64,000 bases of DNA, from the NCBI GenBank assembly GCA_903822435.1, contig CAIJPE010000039.1, positions 1-64,000 of the forward strand, read 5' to 3'. Of the stretch, positions 24,072 through 32,735 are shown piece after piece. Numbering within the stretch: position 1 is the first letter of the stretch; every line of letters starts with the position of its first letter. Below the pieces are notes generated by a model. That model saw only the letters and a list, made by a program, of their open reading frames with translations, had not been told where the DNA came from and made no database searches. The DNA is from an uncultured beta proteobacterium. Its GTDB lineage: Bacteria; Pseudomonadota; Gammaproteobacteria; Burkholderiales; Burkholderiaceae_C. The translations under genes and the position numbers were made by a program.

Positions 24072-25361
24072 ATGGCCGAAGGCACCTCATTCGATGGATC
24101 GTTCACCCAGTCCAGCACCAGCTCGGTCTCGACGCTGATCGACGCGGCCGCACATGCCGTCGAAGCCAGGGTCATCGCCTGGCGCCGCGACCTGCACGCC
24201 AACCCCGAGCTCGGCAACCGTGAGTTCCGGACCGCGGCCATCGTGGCCGAGCACCTGCGAGCACTCGGTTTCGACGAGGTGCGCACCGAAGTGGCCCACA
24301 CGGGCGTGGTGGGCCTGCTCAAGGGCGCCCTGCCGGGCCCCGTGGTGGCGCTGCGCGCCGACATGGACGGACTGCCCGTCACCGAAGTGGTGGACCTGCC
24401 CTTTGCCTCGAAGGTGAAGACGCAGTGGAACGGCGAGACCGTGGGCGTCATGCACGCCTGCGGCCACGATTGCCACGTGTCGATCCTCATGGGCGTGGCC
24501 GAAGTGCTGGCCGGCGTGCGCGGGCAGCTGCGCGGATCGGTGAAGTTCATCTTCCAGCCCGCCGAGGAGATGCCGCCCGAGGGCGAAGACGGCGGCGCCA
24601 AGATGATGATCGAGCAGGGCGCCCTGCAGAACCCCTTGCCGCAGGCCATCTTCGGCCTGCACGTGACCTCGCGCCTGCCCCTGGGCGTGGTGGGCTACCG
24701 CCCCGGCCCCACCATGGCCAGCTCCGACAAGCTCAAGATCACCGTGCACGGCCGGCAGACCCACGGCGCCGCGCCCTGGCTGGGCGTGGACCCCATCGTC
24801 ACGGCGGCGCAGGTGGTGCTGGGCCTGCAGACCGTGGTCAGCCGCGGCCTGGACCTGACGCACGAGCCCGCGGTGGTCACCATCGGTGCGATCAAGGGCG
24901 GCGTGCGCGAGAACATCATCCCCGACAGCGTGGAGATGCGCGGCACCATCCGCACCTTCGACGAAGCCATGCGCGACGATGTCCACGAGCGTGTCACCAC
25001 GATGGCCGAGGCCATCAGCCGCGGCTCGCGCGCCACCTGCACGGTCTGCATCAACAAGAACTACCCCGTCACCATCAACGACCCGGCGCTCACGCACGCC
25101 ATGGTGCCCACGCTGCAGCGCGTGGCCGGGCCCGAAGGGCTGATGCTGGTCAACAAGGTCACCGGTTCGGAAGATTTCTCGTTCTTCCAGCGCCTGGTGC
25201 CGGGCCTGTTCTTCTTCATCGGCGTCACGCCCCCGGGCACCGACCCCGCCAAGGCGCCGTCCAACCATTCGCCGCGCTTCTACGCCGATGAGCGGGCGCT
25301 GATCCTGGGCGTGCGTGCGCTGGCCCACGTGGCCTGCGATTACCTCGAATCGGCCCGCTGA
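24072..25361 (+). CDS. M20-family amidohydrolase (hippurate/IAA-amino acid hydrolase type)
   Basis: A 429-residue cytoplasmic metal-dependent amidohydrolase that cleaves N-acyl bonds. Visible features are WRRDLHANPELGNREF at the N-terminus, LRADMDGLPV, MHACGHDCHVSILMGVAEVL with the metal-binding Cys-Gly-His and His, FQPAEEMPPEGEDGGAKMMIEQG with the catalytic Glu, and TGSEDFSFFQRLVPG near the C-terminus. It follows the ABC transporter genes by 70 bp and precedes the patatin-like gene with no spacer. It may process the imported substrate. Substrate specificity is not readable. Confidence 0.93.
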   Translation: MAEGTSFDGSFTQSSTSSVSTLIDAAAHAVEARVIAWRRDLHANPELGNREFRTAAIVAEHLRALGFDEVRTEVAHTGVVGLLKGALPGPVVALRADMDGLPVTEVVDLPFASKVKTQWNGETVGVMHACGHDCHVSILMGVAEVLAGVRGQLRGSVKFIFQPAEEMPPEGEDGGAKMMIEQGALQNPLPQAIFGLHVTSRLPLGVVGYRPGPTMASSDKLKITVHGRQTHGAAPWLGVDPIVTAAQVVLGLQTVVSRGLDLTHEPAVVTIGAIKGGVRENIIPDSVEMRGTIRTFDEAMRDDVHERVTTMAEAISRGSRATCTVCINKNYPVTINDPALTHAMVPTLQRVAGPEGLMLVNKVTGSEDFSFFQRLVPGLFFFIGVTPPGTDPAKAPSNHSPRFYADERALILGVRALAHVACDYLESAR

Positions 25362-26573
25362 ATGGAACACACCGTCCAGGTGCCCGACGAGGCGCAGGCA
25401 ACCCACGTCGTGCCGGGTGAAGAGTGCGTGCTGGTGCTGCAGGGCGGCGGGGCGTTGGGCGCCTACCAGGCCGGCGTGTTCGAGGCCCTGGCAGCCGCCT
25501 ACCGTGAGCCCACCTGGGTGGCGGGCATCTCCATCGGCGCCATCAACGCCGCACTGATCGTGGGCAACCCCCCTGAGCTTCGGGTGGCCCGCCTGCGCGA
25601 GTTCTGGGAACTGGTCAGTTCGTCCGTGCCGTCCCACTCGCAGGCCTTTGCCGCGCCGGCCTTCGGCCATGCGCTGTCGCCGGCCCGCGAGGCGCTGAAC
25701 GAGGCCAGTGCCACGCAGGCCCTGCTTTTCGGGGTGCCGGGTTTCTTCAAGCCCCGCTTCCCGCCCGCGCCGCTGCAGCCGCCCGGCACCCTGCCGGCCA
25801 TCAGTTACTACGACACCGAGCCGCTGAAGGCCACGCTGGAACGCCTGGTGGACTTCGACCGCATCAACCACGGCCACGTGCGCTTGTCGGTCGGTGCGGT
25901 GAATGTGCGAACGGGCAACTTCACCTACTTCGACACCGGCAAGCCGCACCACCACATCGACGCCCGCCACATCATGGCCAGCGGTGCACTGCCCCCGGGC
26001 TTCGCACCCGTGGAGATCGACGGCCAGTTCTACTGGGATGGCGGCCTGGTCTCCAACACCCCGCTGCAGTACGTGCTGGACCAGCCCGGCCACCCCGAGC
26101 GGCAACGGCGATTGATCTTCCAGGTCGACCTGTTCTCGGCCCGCGGCGAAATGCCGGTCAACCTGGGCGAGGTGACCGAGCGCGAGAAGGACATCCGCTT
26201 CTCCAGCCGCACGCGGCTGAACACCAGCATGGAGCTCGACCGCGAGGTCATCGCGCAGGCCGCCGCGCGCCTGCTGGGCAAGCTGCCGCCCGAGCTTCGC
26301 GACGACCCCGATGCCCAGGCCCTGGCACGGCTGCGGCATTGCCAGCATGCGGTGGACGTGGTGCACCTGATCTACCGCAGCAAGCACTACGAGACGCAGT
26401 CCAAGGACTACGAGTTCTCGCGCCAGTCGATGCTGGAGCACTGGCACACCGGCTTGGACGACATGGGCAGGAGCCTGAGCGATTCGCGCTGGGTGTCGCA
26501 TCGCCACGATGGAACCGGCGTGCACGTCTTCGACCTGACCCGCAAGCGGTCCGAGGAGGGATCTTCGACATGA
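25362..26573 (+). CDS. Patatin-like phospholipase with DUF3734 C-terminus
   Basis: A 403-residue serine hydrolase. It has the oxyanion loop [18 protein letters not shown] (about 27-45), nucleophile elbow [11 protein letters not shown] (about 57-67) and the catalytic Asp in [13 protein letters not shown] (about 225). The C-terminal third ([20 protein letters not shown]) matches DUF3734-type patatins common in PHB-making Proteobacteria. The ATG directly abuts the preceding stop (TGAATG) and its own stop overlaps the acetoacetate decarboxylase start. The tight link with decarboxylase and 3-hydroxybutyrate dehydrogenase genes suggests a role in PHB or lipid turnover rather than virulence. Confidence 0.9.
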   Translation: MEHTVQVPDEAQATHVVPGEECVLVLQGGGALGAYQAGVFEALAAAYREPTWVAGISIGAINAALIVGNPPELRVARLREFWELVSSSVPSHSQAFAAPAFGHALSPAREALNEASATQALLFGVPGFFKPRFPPAPLQPPGTLPAISYYDTEPLKATLERLVDFDRINHGHVRLSVGAVNVRTGNFTYFDTGKPHHHIDARHIMASGALPPGFAPVEIDGQFYWDGGLVSNTPLQYVLDQPGHPERQRRLIFQVDLFSARGEMPVNLGEVTEREKDIRFSSRTRLNTSMELDREVIAQAAARLLGKLPPELRDDPDAQALARLRHCQHAVDVVHLIYRSKHYETQSKDYEFSRQSMLEHWHTGLDDMGRSLSDSRWVSHRHDGTGVHVFDLTRKRSEEGSST

Positions 26574-27331
26574 AGGCCGACGACGTCCGCAAGACCGCCT
26601 TTGCGATGCCGCTCACCAGCCCGGCCTTCCCACCCGGGCCGTACCGCTTCATCAACCGCGAATTCCTCATCATCGCGTACCGCACCGACCCCGACGCCCT
26701 GCGCGCGGTGGTGCCCGAGCCCCTGCAGGTGGGTGAGCCCATCGTCAAGTACGAGTTCATCCGCATGCCCGATTCCACGGGCTTCGGCGACTACACCGAG
26801 TCGGGTCAGGTCATCCCCGTGACCTTCGAGGGCCAGGCCGGCGGGTATGTGCATTCGATGTACCTGAACGACGAAGGCCCGATCGCCGGCGGGCGTGAGC
26901 TGTGGGGCTTCCCCAAGAAGCTGGCCGCGCCGAAGCTGACGGTGGAAGTGGACACCCTGCTGGGCACCCTGGACTACGGCCCGGTGCGCGTGGCCACCGC
27001 CACCATGGGCTACAAGCACCGCCGGCTCGACCCCGCCGCGGTGCTGGCGGCGCTGAGCGCCCCGAACTACCTGCTCAAGATCATCCCCCACGTGGACGGC
27101 AGCGTGCGCATCTGCGAGCTGGTGCGCTATTACCTGGAAGACATCACGGTCAAGGGCGCCTGGACGGGCCCGGCCGCCCTGGAGCTGGCGCACCACGCGC
27201 TGGCGCCTGTGGCCCAGTTGCCGGTGCTGGAGATCCTTTCCTGCAGCCACATCCTCACCGACATGACGCTCGGCCTGGGCTCGGTCGTCCACGATTACAT
27301 GGCCCACCCATCAACTGGAGTCACCGCATGA
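26570..27331 (+). CDS. Acetoacetate decarboxylase-family protein
   Basis: A 253-residue protein of the ADC family, which converts acetoacetate to acetone and CO2 through a Schiff-base lysine. Matching segments are [26 protein letters not shown], the [13 protein letters not shown] motif containing the likely catalytic lysine pair, and [18 protein letters not shown] strong GAGGAGGG site precedes the ATG at 26570, which overlaps the patatin stop. It overlaps the dehydrogenase gene by four bases, so acetoacetate is the shared metabolite of the two enzymes. Confidence 0.92.
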   Translation: MKADDVRKTAFAMPLTSPAFPPGPYRFINREFLIIAYRTDPDALRAVVPEPLQVGEPIVKYEFIRMPDSTGFGDYTESGQVIPVTFEGQAGGYVHSMYLNDEGPIAGGRELWGFPKKLAAPKLTVEVDTLLGTLDYGPVRVATATMGYKHRRLDPAAVLAALSAPNYLLKIIPHVDGSVRICELVRYYLEDITVKGAWTGPAALELAHHALAPVAQLPVLEILSCSHILTDMTLGLGSVVHDYMAHPSTGVTA

Positions 27332-28110
27332 AACTCAAGGACAAAGTCTGCATCGTCACTGGCGCCGCCAGCGGCATCGGCAAGGAAATCGCGCTGACCT
27401 ATGCCCGTGAAGGCGGCAAAGTGGTCATTGCCGACATGAACAAGCCCGCGGCCCAGGCCACGGCCGATGAGATCAACGCCGGCGGCGGCACCGCCATGGC
27501 CGTGGCCATGGACGTGACCAGCGAAGAGCAGGTCAACGCCGCGGTGGCCGAGGTCGTGGCGGCATACGGTGGCGTGGACGTGCTGGTGAGCAATGCAGGC
27601 ATCCAGATCGTGCACCCGGTGGAAGAGTTTCCCTTCGCCGACTGGAAGAAGATGCTGGCCATCCACCTGGACGGCGCCTTCCTCACCACCAAGGCCTGCG
27701 TGCCGCACATGAAGGCTTCCGGCAAGGGTGGCACCATCATCTACATGGGCTCGGTGCATTCCAAGGAAGCCTCGGTGCTCAAGAGCGCCTACGTCACGGC
27801 CAAGCACGGGTTGATCGGCCTGTGCAAGACGGTCTCCAAGGAAGGCGGCAAGTTCGGCATCCGCGCCAACGTCATCTGCCCGGGCTTCGTGCGCACGCCG
27901 CTGGTGGACAAGCAGATCCCCGAGCAGGCTGCCGCACTGGGCATCAGCGAAGACGACGTGATCAAGAAGGTCATGCTCAAGGAAACCGTGGATGGCGAGT
28001 TCACCACCGTGCAGGACGTGGCCGAGGTGGCCCTGCTCTTTGCCGGGTTCAACTCCAATGCCCTCACGGGCCAGTCGCTCATCGTCAGCCACGGCTGGAA
28101 CATGCAGTAA
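27328..28110 (+). CDS. 3-hydroxybutyrate dehydrogenase (SDR family)
   Basis: A 260-residue short-chain dehydrogenase interconverting D-3-hydroxybutyrate and acetoacetate with NAD. It shows the cofactor motif [19 protein letters not shown], the catalytic Ser in YMGSVHS and the [10 protein letters not shown] pair (Tyr, Lys), plus the HBDH-specific [23 protein letters not shown] segment. The C-terminus [11 protein letters not shown] is also typical. It overlaps the acetoacetate decarboxylase gene and is 1.4 kb from a PHB depolymerase gene, which supports PHB/ketone-body metabolism. Confidence 0.95.
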   Translation: MKLKDKVCIVTGAASGIGKEIALTYAREGGKVVIADMNKPAAQATADEINAGGGTAMAVAMDVTSEEQVNAAVAEVVAAYGGVDVLVSNAGIQIVHPVEEFPFADWKKMLAIHLDGAFLTTKACVPHMKASGKGGTIIYMGSVHSKEASVLKSAYVTAKHGLIGLCKTVSKEGGKFGIRANVICPGFVRTPLVDKQIPEQAAALGISEDDVIKKVMLKETVDGEFTTVQDVAEVALLFAGFNSNALTGQSLIVSHGWNMQ

Positions 28111-28144
28111 CTTTGCTGCACTGCGGGAATGCTTCGTGCATGGC

Positions 28145-28162
28145 GTCAGGGTAAGCCCTGAC
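28145..28162. other. Hairpin GTCAGGG-TAAG-CCCTGAC followed by a C-run
   Basis: A perfect seven-base stem with a TAAG loop, followed by seven C residues, lies between the dehydrogenase and cupin genes. It has no T-run, so classic termination is unlikely. It may be an mRNA processing or stabilising element, or a copy of an interspersed palindrome. Confidence 0.45.
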
Positions 28163-28186
28163 CCCCCCACGCCGAAGGAGCCTTCC

Positions 28187-28624
28187 ATGACCGATGCCGT
28201 TGCACCCCCCACGGACACCGCGTTCTCGCATTGCAAACCCCGGGACACCGTCTATCGCAGCGACGGTCTGCGCGACTTCTTCCTCTACCGCGACCTGGGC
28301 GTGGCCGAAGCCACCAAAGGCAAGGTGCTGGCGCAACTGGTCATCGCGCACAACGCACCCGAGAAGGGCACCGGATGGCACCGGCACGAGGCGGACTTCC
28401 ACATCGTGATCATGCTGCGCGGCTGGGCCCGCTTCATGTACGAAGACCAGGAGACGCTCGTCAGCGCCGGTGACTGCGTGCACCAGCGCCCGGGTGTGAA
28501 GCACTACCTGTTCGACTATTCGCCCGACATGGAGTACCTGGAAGTCGTCGGGCCGGCCGACTTCACGACGGTGGAGGTGGCGCCGGTGTGCGACATCCCG
28601 CCGGTGGAAGGCTGGGCCCTCTGA
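28187..28624 (+). CDS. Cupin-domain protein
   Basis: A 145-residue single-cupin protein. The metal-binding region TGWHRHEADFHIVIMLRGWARF (His-X-His-X(3-4) and His/Glu positions, about 64-85) and the second motif VSAGDCVHQRPGVKHYLFDYS are clear. A GAAGGAG site precedes the ATG; the track ORF starts far upstream in the dehydrogenase frame. It is separated by a hairpin from the dehydrogenase gene. The reaction is unknown; small cupins can be dioxygenases, isomerases or ligand sensors. Confidence 0.85.
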   Translation: MTDAVAPPTDTAFSHCKPRDTVYRSDGLRDFFLYRDLGVAEATKGKVLAQLVIAHNAPEKGTGWHRHEADFHIVIMLRGWARFMYEDQETLVSAGDCVHQRPGVKHYLFDYSPDMEYLEVVGPADFTTVEVAPVCDIPPVEGWAL

Positions 28625-28653
28625 GGCCGCTCCCGGCGCAGCGCCGGACGGCC
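28625..28653. terminator. Long imperfect hairpin between convergent genes
   Basis: GGCCG-CTC-CCGGCG / CGCCGG-A-CGGCC can fold into an 11-pair stem with a small bulge. It fills the gap between the convergent cupin and GST genes and could serve both, although neither side has a T-run. Confidence 0.35.
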
Positions 28654-28657
28654 GCCG

Positions 28658-29317
28658 CTAGAACTCGACCTCGAGTTCGTCGATGGCCTCAGGCTCCAGC
28701 AGCGCCGCAGCCGTCCATTCCTGCATCTCGGGCATGGCCATGATGGCGCGGCAATAGGCGGCGCAGGCGGCGTCTTCGACCGTCACGTCGTAGGTGATCA
28801 GCCGCGTCACGACGGGTGCGTACATCGCATCGGCCATGGTGCGGTGCGCGCCGTACAGGTAAGGCCCGCCGTGTGCATCCAGGCAAGTCTTCCAGATCTC
28901 CAGCACGCGGGCGATGTCGGTCTGCGCGCGGCTCCAGACCTTGTAGCCCGGGAAGTGGCCCTTCAGGTTCATGGGCAGGGCCGAACGCAGGCTGGTGAAG
29001 CCGGAATGCATCTCGCCGCAGATGGCTCGGCAGTGCGCGCGGGCCGCGCGAGCGTCCGGCAGCAACCCGGCCTTGGGTTTGATTTCGTTCAGGTATTCGG
29101 CGATGGCCAGGGTGTCCCAGACCGTGACGCCACTGTGCCGCAGGCAAGGCACCAGCATCGAAGGCGCCAGCAGCAGCATCTCGGCCTTGGCGTCGGCGTC
29201 GTCGGGGGCCAGCATCAGCTCTTCGAAGTCGAGCCCTGCGAAGCGGGCCAGCAGCCAGCCACGCAAGGACCACGACGAATAGTTCTTGCTGCTGAGGGTC
29301 AGCGTGGTGCGGGCCAT
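28658..29317 (-). CDS. Glutathione S-transferase family protein
   Basis: A 219-residue protein with a thioredoxin-like N-domain (TLTLSSKNYSSWSLRGWLLARFAGL; likely catalytic Ser in KNYSSWS) and a helical C-domain with the capping motif region (RTMADAMYAPVVTRL). The DTLAIAEYLNE segment is the usual glutathione-contacting TxAIxEYL-type motif. The ATG at 29317 is chosen; the track start 14 residues earlier lies in the upstream gap. Its natural substrate is unknown. Confidence 0.9.
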   Translation of the reverse strand: MARTTLTLSSKNYSSWSLRGWLLARFAGLDFEELMLAPDDADAKAEMLLLAPSMLVPCLRHSGVTVWDTLAIAEYLNEIKPKAGLLPDARAARAHCRAICGEMHSGFTSLRSALPMNLKGHFPGYKVWSRAQTDIARVLEIWKTCLDAHGGPYLYGAHRTMADAMYAPVVTRLITYDVTVEDAACAAYCRAIMAMPEMQEWTAAALLEPEAIDELEVEF

Positions 29318-29467
29318 CGTTTGTCTCCTGTTCGCACCCTGCCATGGTGCAAGCCACATGCCAATCCCGTGGCTGGATCAAAAAATGGGCCTTCGGCGCC
29401 GTGACTGGTCCGTAACTTGCCTGTTTCCCGGCCTCTGCCACCGCATTTGCCAGGCGCTCCCGACCCG

Positions 29468-30715
29468 ATGCTCTATTCTGTATTCCAGGCCTTCCAGGAC
29501 GGCATCGGCCCGTGGCAGTTCTCGGCCGCCTGGTCGGCCCAATGGATGGGGTTCGGCCTGCAACAACTGGGTGAATGGCCTGCGCCGCCCCTCTCGCGCG
29601 AGATGGCGGCAGCTTCCGAGGTCTTCTCGCGCCTGAGGCTCACGCACGCGCGGCCCAGTTTCCACATCGACAGCGTGCGCGTGGGGGGCCCTGGCCTGGA
29701 GCACGACGTGCCCGTGGTGCAGACAGCCGTGCAGGTGCGGGCCTTCGGCACCCTGCTGCACTTCCAGCGCGCCGACGCCGACCCGGCCAACCCGCTGCCG
29801 CGCGTGCTGATCGTGGCACCGCTGTCGGGGCACTTCGCCACGCTGCTGGCCGACACCGCGCGCACCATGCTCGAAGACCACGACGTGTACATCACCGACT
29901 GGCACAACGCGCGCATGGTGCCGCTGTCCGCCGGCCGTTTCGGCCTGACGGAGTACGTCGAGCACGTCATCGGCTTCATCGACGCGCTCGGGCCGCACAC
30001 GCACCTGGTGGCGGTGTGCCAGCCTTGCGTGCCGGTGCTGGCCGCCGTGGCCCTGATGGCGCAACAGGATCACCCCGCGCAGCCGCGCAGCATGACGCTA
30101 ATGGCCGGGCCCATCGATTGCCGCATCAACCCCACGCAGGTGAACCTGCTGGCCACCAGCAAGCCCATCGAATGGTTCGAGCGCAACCTGGTGCAGACGG
30201 TGCCCTGGCGCTATCCCGGTGCCCACCGCCGCGTGTACCCGGGCTTCCTGCAACTGACCGCGTTCATGGCCATGAACCCCGAGCGCCACAAGAAGGCCTT
30301 CATCGACCTGTACGGCCACCTGCTCAAGGGCGAGACCGAAGCCGCGGAGGCCACCATTCGCTTCTACGACGAGTACTTTGCGGTGAACGACCTGCCGGCC
30401 GAGTTCTACCTGGAGACCGTGGCCGAGGTCTTCCAGCAATACACCCTGGCCAAGGGCGAGTTCAAGGTGCAGGGTCAATTGGTGGACACGCGCGCCATCC
30501 GGCGCACGGCGCTGTTCACGGTGGAAGGCGAGCGCGACGACATCTGCAGCATCGGCCAGACCGTGGCCGCGCACGACCTGTGCAGCGCCATCAAGCCCTA
30601 CATGAAGAACCACCACGTGCAGCTGGGCGTGGGCCATTACGGGGTGTTCAGCGGCCGGCGCTGGCGGCAGCAGATCTACCCGCGGGTGCGGGAGATGATC
30701 CACATGGTCAACTGA
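29468..30715 (+). CDS. phaZ: Intracellular polyhydroxybutyrate depolymerase PhaZ
   Basis: A 415-residue enzyme that mobilises stored PHB granules. It starts MLYSVFQAFQDGIGPW like Ralstonia PhaZ proteins and carries the cysteine nucleophile motif LVAVCQPCVPVLAAVALM in place of a serine lipase box. The catalytic-Asp and His regions are FTVEGERDDIC and LGVGHYGVFSGRRWR. Length is normal for intracellular PhaZ. The ATG at 29468 is preferred to the longer track start. It lies near the 3-hydroxybutyrate dehydrogenase gene, so depolymerisation products could be oxidised to acetoacetate. Confidence 0.95.
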   Translation: MLYSVFQAFQDGIGPWQFSAAWSAQWMGFGLQQLGEWPAPPLSREMAAASEVFSRLRLTHARPSFHIDSVRVGGPGLEHDVPVVQTAVQVRAFGTLLHFQRADADPANPLPRVLIVAPLSGHFATLLADTARTMLEDHDVYITDWHNARMVPLSAGRFGLTEYVEHVIGFIDALGPHTHLVAVCQPCVPVLAAVALMAQQDHPAQPRSMTLMAGPIDCRINPTQVNLLATSKPIEWFERNLVQTVPWRYPGAHRRVYPGFLQLTAFMAMNPERHKKAFIDLYGHLLKGETEAAEATIRFYDEYFAVNDLPAEFYLETVAEVFQQYTLAKGEFKVQGQLVDTRAIRRTALFTVEGERDDICSIGQTVAAHDLCSAIKPYMKNHHVQLGVGHYGVFSGRRWRQQIYPRVREMIHMVN

Positions 30716-30716
30716 C

Positions 30717-31058
30717 TCATTTGCCGATGTTGTCGATGGCGCGATCCATCATCCTGTCGCGCATGGAGGTCTCTTCCTGGGGGGCCAGAAGTTCGCGCAC
30801 ATTCGGCACCGAAGCCGCCCGTGCCGCGGCCCGCGGGCCCGGCACCACCGTCACTGCACCGGCCGTGACGGCCTGAGGCCGGCTGCCGGCGGGGCAGGCG
30901 CCGTCGGTGTAGAGCACCTGCGCGCCCTGCACGCATTTGTGCAACCCGGCTGCCGGGCCCGCCGCGCGGTCGCGATGGAGATAGACCCAGGCTGCCGTCG
31001 TGCCGGCGGCTACCACCACGGCCAGCCCGACCATCGGACCTGTCGGCCTGCTGCTCAT
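30717..31058 (-). CDS. DUF4124-like small membrane-anchored protein
   Basis: A 113-residue protein with an N-terminal helix (about 8-27, VGLAVVVAAGTTAAWVYL) and the DUF4124-like core LHKCVQGAQVLYTDGACPAGSR containing two cysteines that could pair. The rest is Ala/Val/Arg rich with a charged tail (SMRDRMMDRAIDNIG). It is probably periplasmic and of unknown function. It converges with phaZ with one base between the stops, so both rely on signals inside each other. Confidence 0.75.
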   Translation of the reverse strand: MSSRPTGPMVGLAVVVAAGTTAAWVYLHRDRAAGPAAGLHKCVQGAQVLYTDGACPAGSRPQAVTAGAVTVVPGPRAAARAASVPNVRELLAPQEETSMRDRMMDRAIDNIGK

Positions 31059-31076
31059 CGGACTTGGTCGACCCGG

Positions 31077-31616
31077 TCAATCGGCAAAGGCCACCGTGTC
31101 GGCCGGCACGGCCTGCACCCGCGGGCCGAAGCTCTGGATGTTGGACAGCGTGGCGTTGTGGTGGGCGCGGATGAGCGCGGCGCTGGCGTGCGCGGCGTCG
31201 TGGGTGGTGTGCGCGTCCGACGCCAGCGTGACCGGAAAGCCCTGCGCCAGGGCGCGCCGCGTGGTGGTGTCCACGCAGTATTCGGTGGCATAGCCGCAGA
31301 TCACCAGGCGGTCGCAGCCCCATTGCGCCAGGTGCTCGGCCAGCGGCGTGCGCAGGAATGAGTCGGGCGTGGTCTTGTGCAGCACCGTGTCGCCGGGCTG
31401 CACGTCCAGGCTGAGCTCGAGCTGCCAGTCCTGCGAGCCCTCGGTCAGGAAGCCGCCCTTGCCCTGGTGCTGGACGTAGACCACCGGCGCACCGGCCCGC
31501 CGCGCCCGCGCGACCAGCCCGCGGATGCGGCCCAGGACCGCATCGGCCTCGAAGGGGCGGGGCTGCGGCTCGAACAGGCCCCGCTGCACGTCGATCACGA
31601 GGAGGGCGGGCTTCAC
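31077..31616 (-). CDS. Isochorismatase-family cysteine hydrolase
   Basis: A 179-residue hydrolase of the isochorismatase/nicotinamidase superfamily. It shows the catalytic Asp in LLVIDVQRGLF, a lysine in LHKTTPDSFLRTPL, and the nucleophile in ICGYATEYCVDTTTRRAL, with the pre-Cys cis-peptide pattern. The start is a GTG at 31616; the longer track ORF runs into the neighbouring thioredoxin gene in another frame. Substrate unknown: amidase or pterin-like hydrolase roles are possible. Confidence 0.88.
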   Translation of the reverse strand: MKPALLVIDVQRGLFEPQPRPFEADAVLGRIRGLVARARRAGAPVVYVQHQGKGGFLTEGSQDWQLELSLDVQPGDTVLHKTTPDSFLRTPLAEHLAQWGCDRLVICGYATEYCVDTTTRRALAQGFPVTLASDAHTTHDAAHASAALIRAHHNATLSNIQSFGPRVQAVPADTVAFAD

Positions 31617-31632
31617 GGCTGGATCGTGCGCG

Positions 31633-32091
31633 TCACTTGGCCGGCGCAGCGACCTGGGCGAAGAAGCTGTAGATGCCGTCGTCGCCCATCTTGCGGGCGT
31701 CGGCCAGTTCGCCGGCGCGGGTGGCGTAGACCACCTTCCCCTCATCGGACAACACGGCCACGGCCGGGATGCCGTTCTTCAGGGGCACGCCGTAGCCCTC
31801 GGCAATCTCGACGTTCCTGTCGAAGCGGCCCACGTTGACCTTGACCACCTTGAAGTGCTGCTCGATCAGGTTCGCGCTGCGGCCGCTCTTGAAGGCCAGG
31901 TCGAGCACCTTGCAGTCACCGCACCAGTTGGCGCCGAAGACCACCAGCACGGGCTGATGGGCCGGGCGGGCCGCGCCCAGGGCGGCCTGGATGTCGGCGC
32001 GGGCATCGGCGGCTTCGTCGTACACGGCCGTCGGGGCCGCGGCGGCGAGCCCCGTGACGACCATCATCAAGGCGGCAAGGCGTCGGCGCAT
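31633..32091 (-). CDS. Thioredoxin-family periplasmic protein
   Basis: A 152-residue protein with a signal peptide (MRRRLAALMMVVTGLAAAAP) and a thioredoxin fold whose active site is FGANWCGDCKVLDLAF. Such WCGDC proteins are probable periplasmic disulfide reductases or thiol sensors. The cis-proline region is GIPAVAVLSDEG. It is 16 bp upstream of the isochorismatase start and likely cotranscribed with it. Confidence 0.88.
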   Translation of the reverse strand: MRRRLAALMMVVTGLAAAAPTAVYDEAADARADIQAALGAARPAHQPVLVVFGANWCGDCKVLDLAFKSGRSANLIEQHFKVVKVNVGRFDRNVEIAEGYGVPLKNGIPAVAVLSDEGKVVYATRAGELADARKMGDDGIYSFFAQVAAPAK

Positions 32092-32232
32092 GGGTTCGGG
32101 TCCTCGTGGGCGCTGGGGCGGTACAGGAAGGTGAGTCGCGCGGCCGCGCCTGTCGCGGCTGCACCGGGTGAAGCATACTCAATGCCGCGGACAGTTCCGC
32201 TGGCCCAGCGCAACCAGCCCGAGTGCCACCCC

Positions 32233-32709
32233 ATGAATGATTTCCTTCCCCCGCCTGGCGACGAAAGCGGCGCCGGCCACGCTTATGCCGCGCTGTACAA
32301 CGTGGTGTATTGCAGCCGTGCCAGCGCCGGCGTGGGCGAGGCAGACGTACAGCGCATCGTGGCCACCGCGCAGCGCTGGAACCCCGAACACGGCATCACC
32401 GGGATGCTGGTGTTCGGCAGCGGCATCTTCTTCCAGTGGCTGGAAGGCCCGCGCGACAACATCCGGGCTCTCATGGGCCGCCTGCGCGCCGACGCGCGCC
32501 ACGGCGACATCGTGGAACTCAGCGAGGTCGAGGAAGTCCGGGAGCGGCTGTTCCCCGACTGGGCCATGGAACTCGTCACGGCCGACCATATCCGCGAGGT
32601 GCTGCGGGACGCCCGCGACAACGCGAGCGACGCGAACCACGAGCGTGCCCTCGACCGGTTGCTGGAGCACCTGGACTCGGGCGCGCTGAGCGGACTGACG
32701 CCGGCCTGA
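32233..32709 (+). CDS. BLUF-domain blue-light sensor
   Basis: A 158-residue stand-alone BLUF protein that should bind FAD and respond to blue light. Key residues line up with known BLUF domains: Tyr in YNVVYCSRAS, Asn in RWNPEHGITGML, Gln in GSGIFFQWLEGPRDN, and Trp/Met in FPDWAMEL. No output domain is fused, so it must act through a partner; the C-terminal helices (about 105-150) are the likely interface. The ATG at 32233 follows the domain boundary; the track ORF starts 0.7 kb earlier without support. Confidence 0.92.
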   Translation: MNDFLPPPGDESGAGHAYAALYNVVYCSRASAGVGEADVQRIVATAQRWNPEHGITGMLVFGSGIFFQWLEGPRDNIRALMGRLRADARHGDIVELSEVEEVRERLFPDWAMELVTADHIREVLRDARDNASDANHERALDRLLEHLDSGALSGLTPA

Positions 32710-32735
32710 GCCGGCGCCCGCGCCTGCAGGCTCAG
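32706..32735. terminator. Inverted repeat covering both convergent stop codons
   Basis: CTGAGCC (32706-32712) and GGCTCAG (32729-32735) form a seven-base stem that includes the BLUF stop codon on one arm and the nitroreductase stop on the other. It may serve as a shared 3'-end hairpin. There is no T-run. Confidence 0.4.

Noticed and set aside
24087-26525. 812-residue minus ORF
   Set aside because: Antisense shadow of the M20 amidohydrolase and patatin genes with biased His/Gln/Arg composition.
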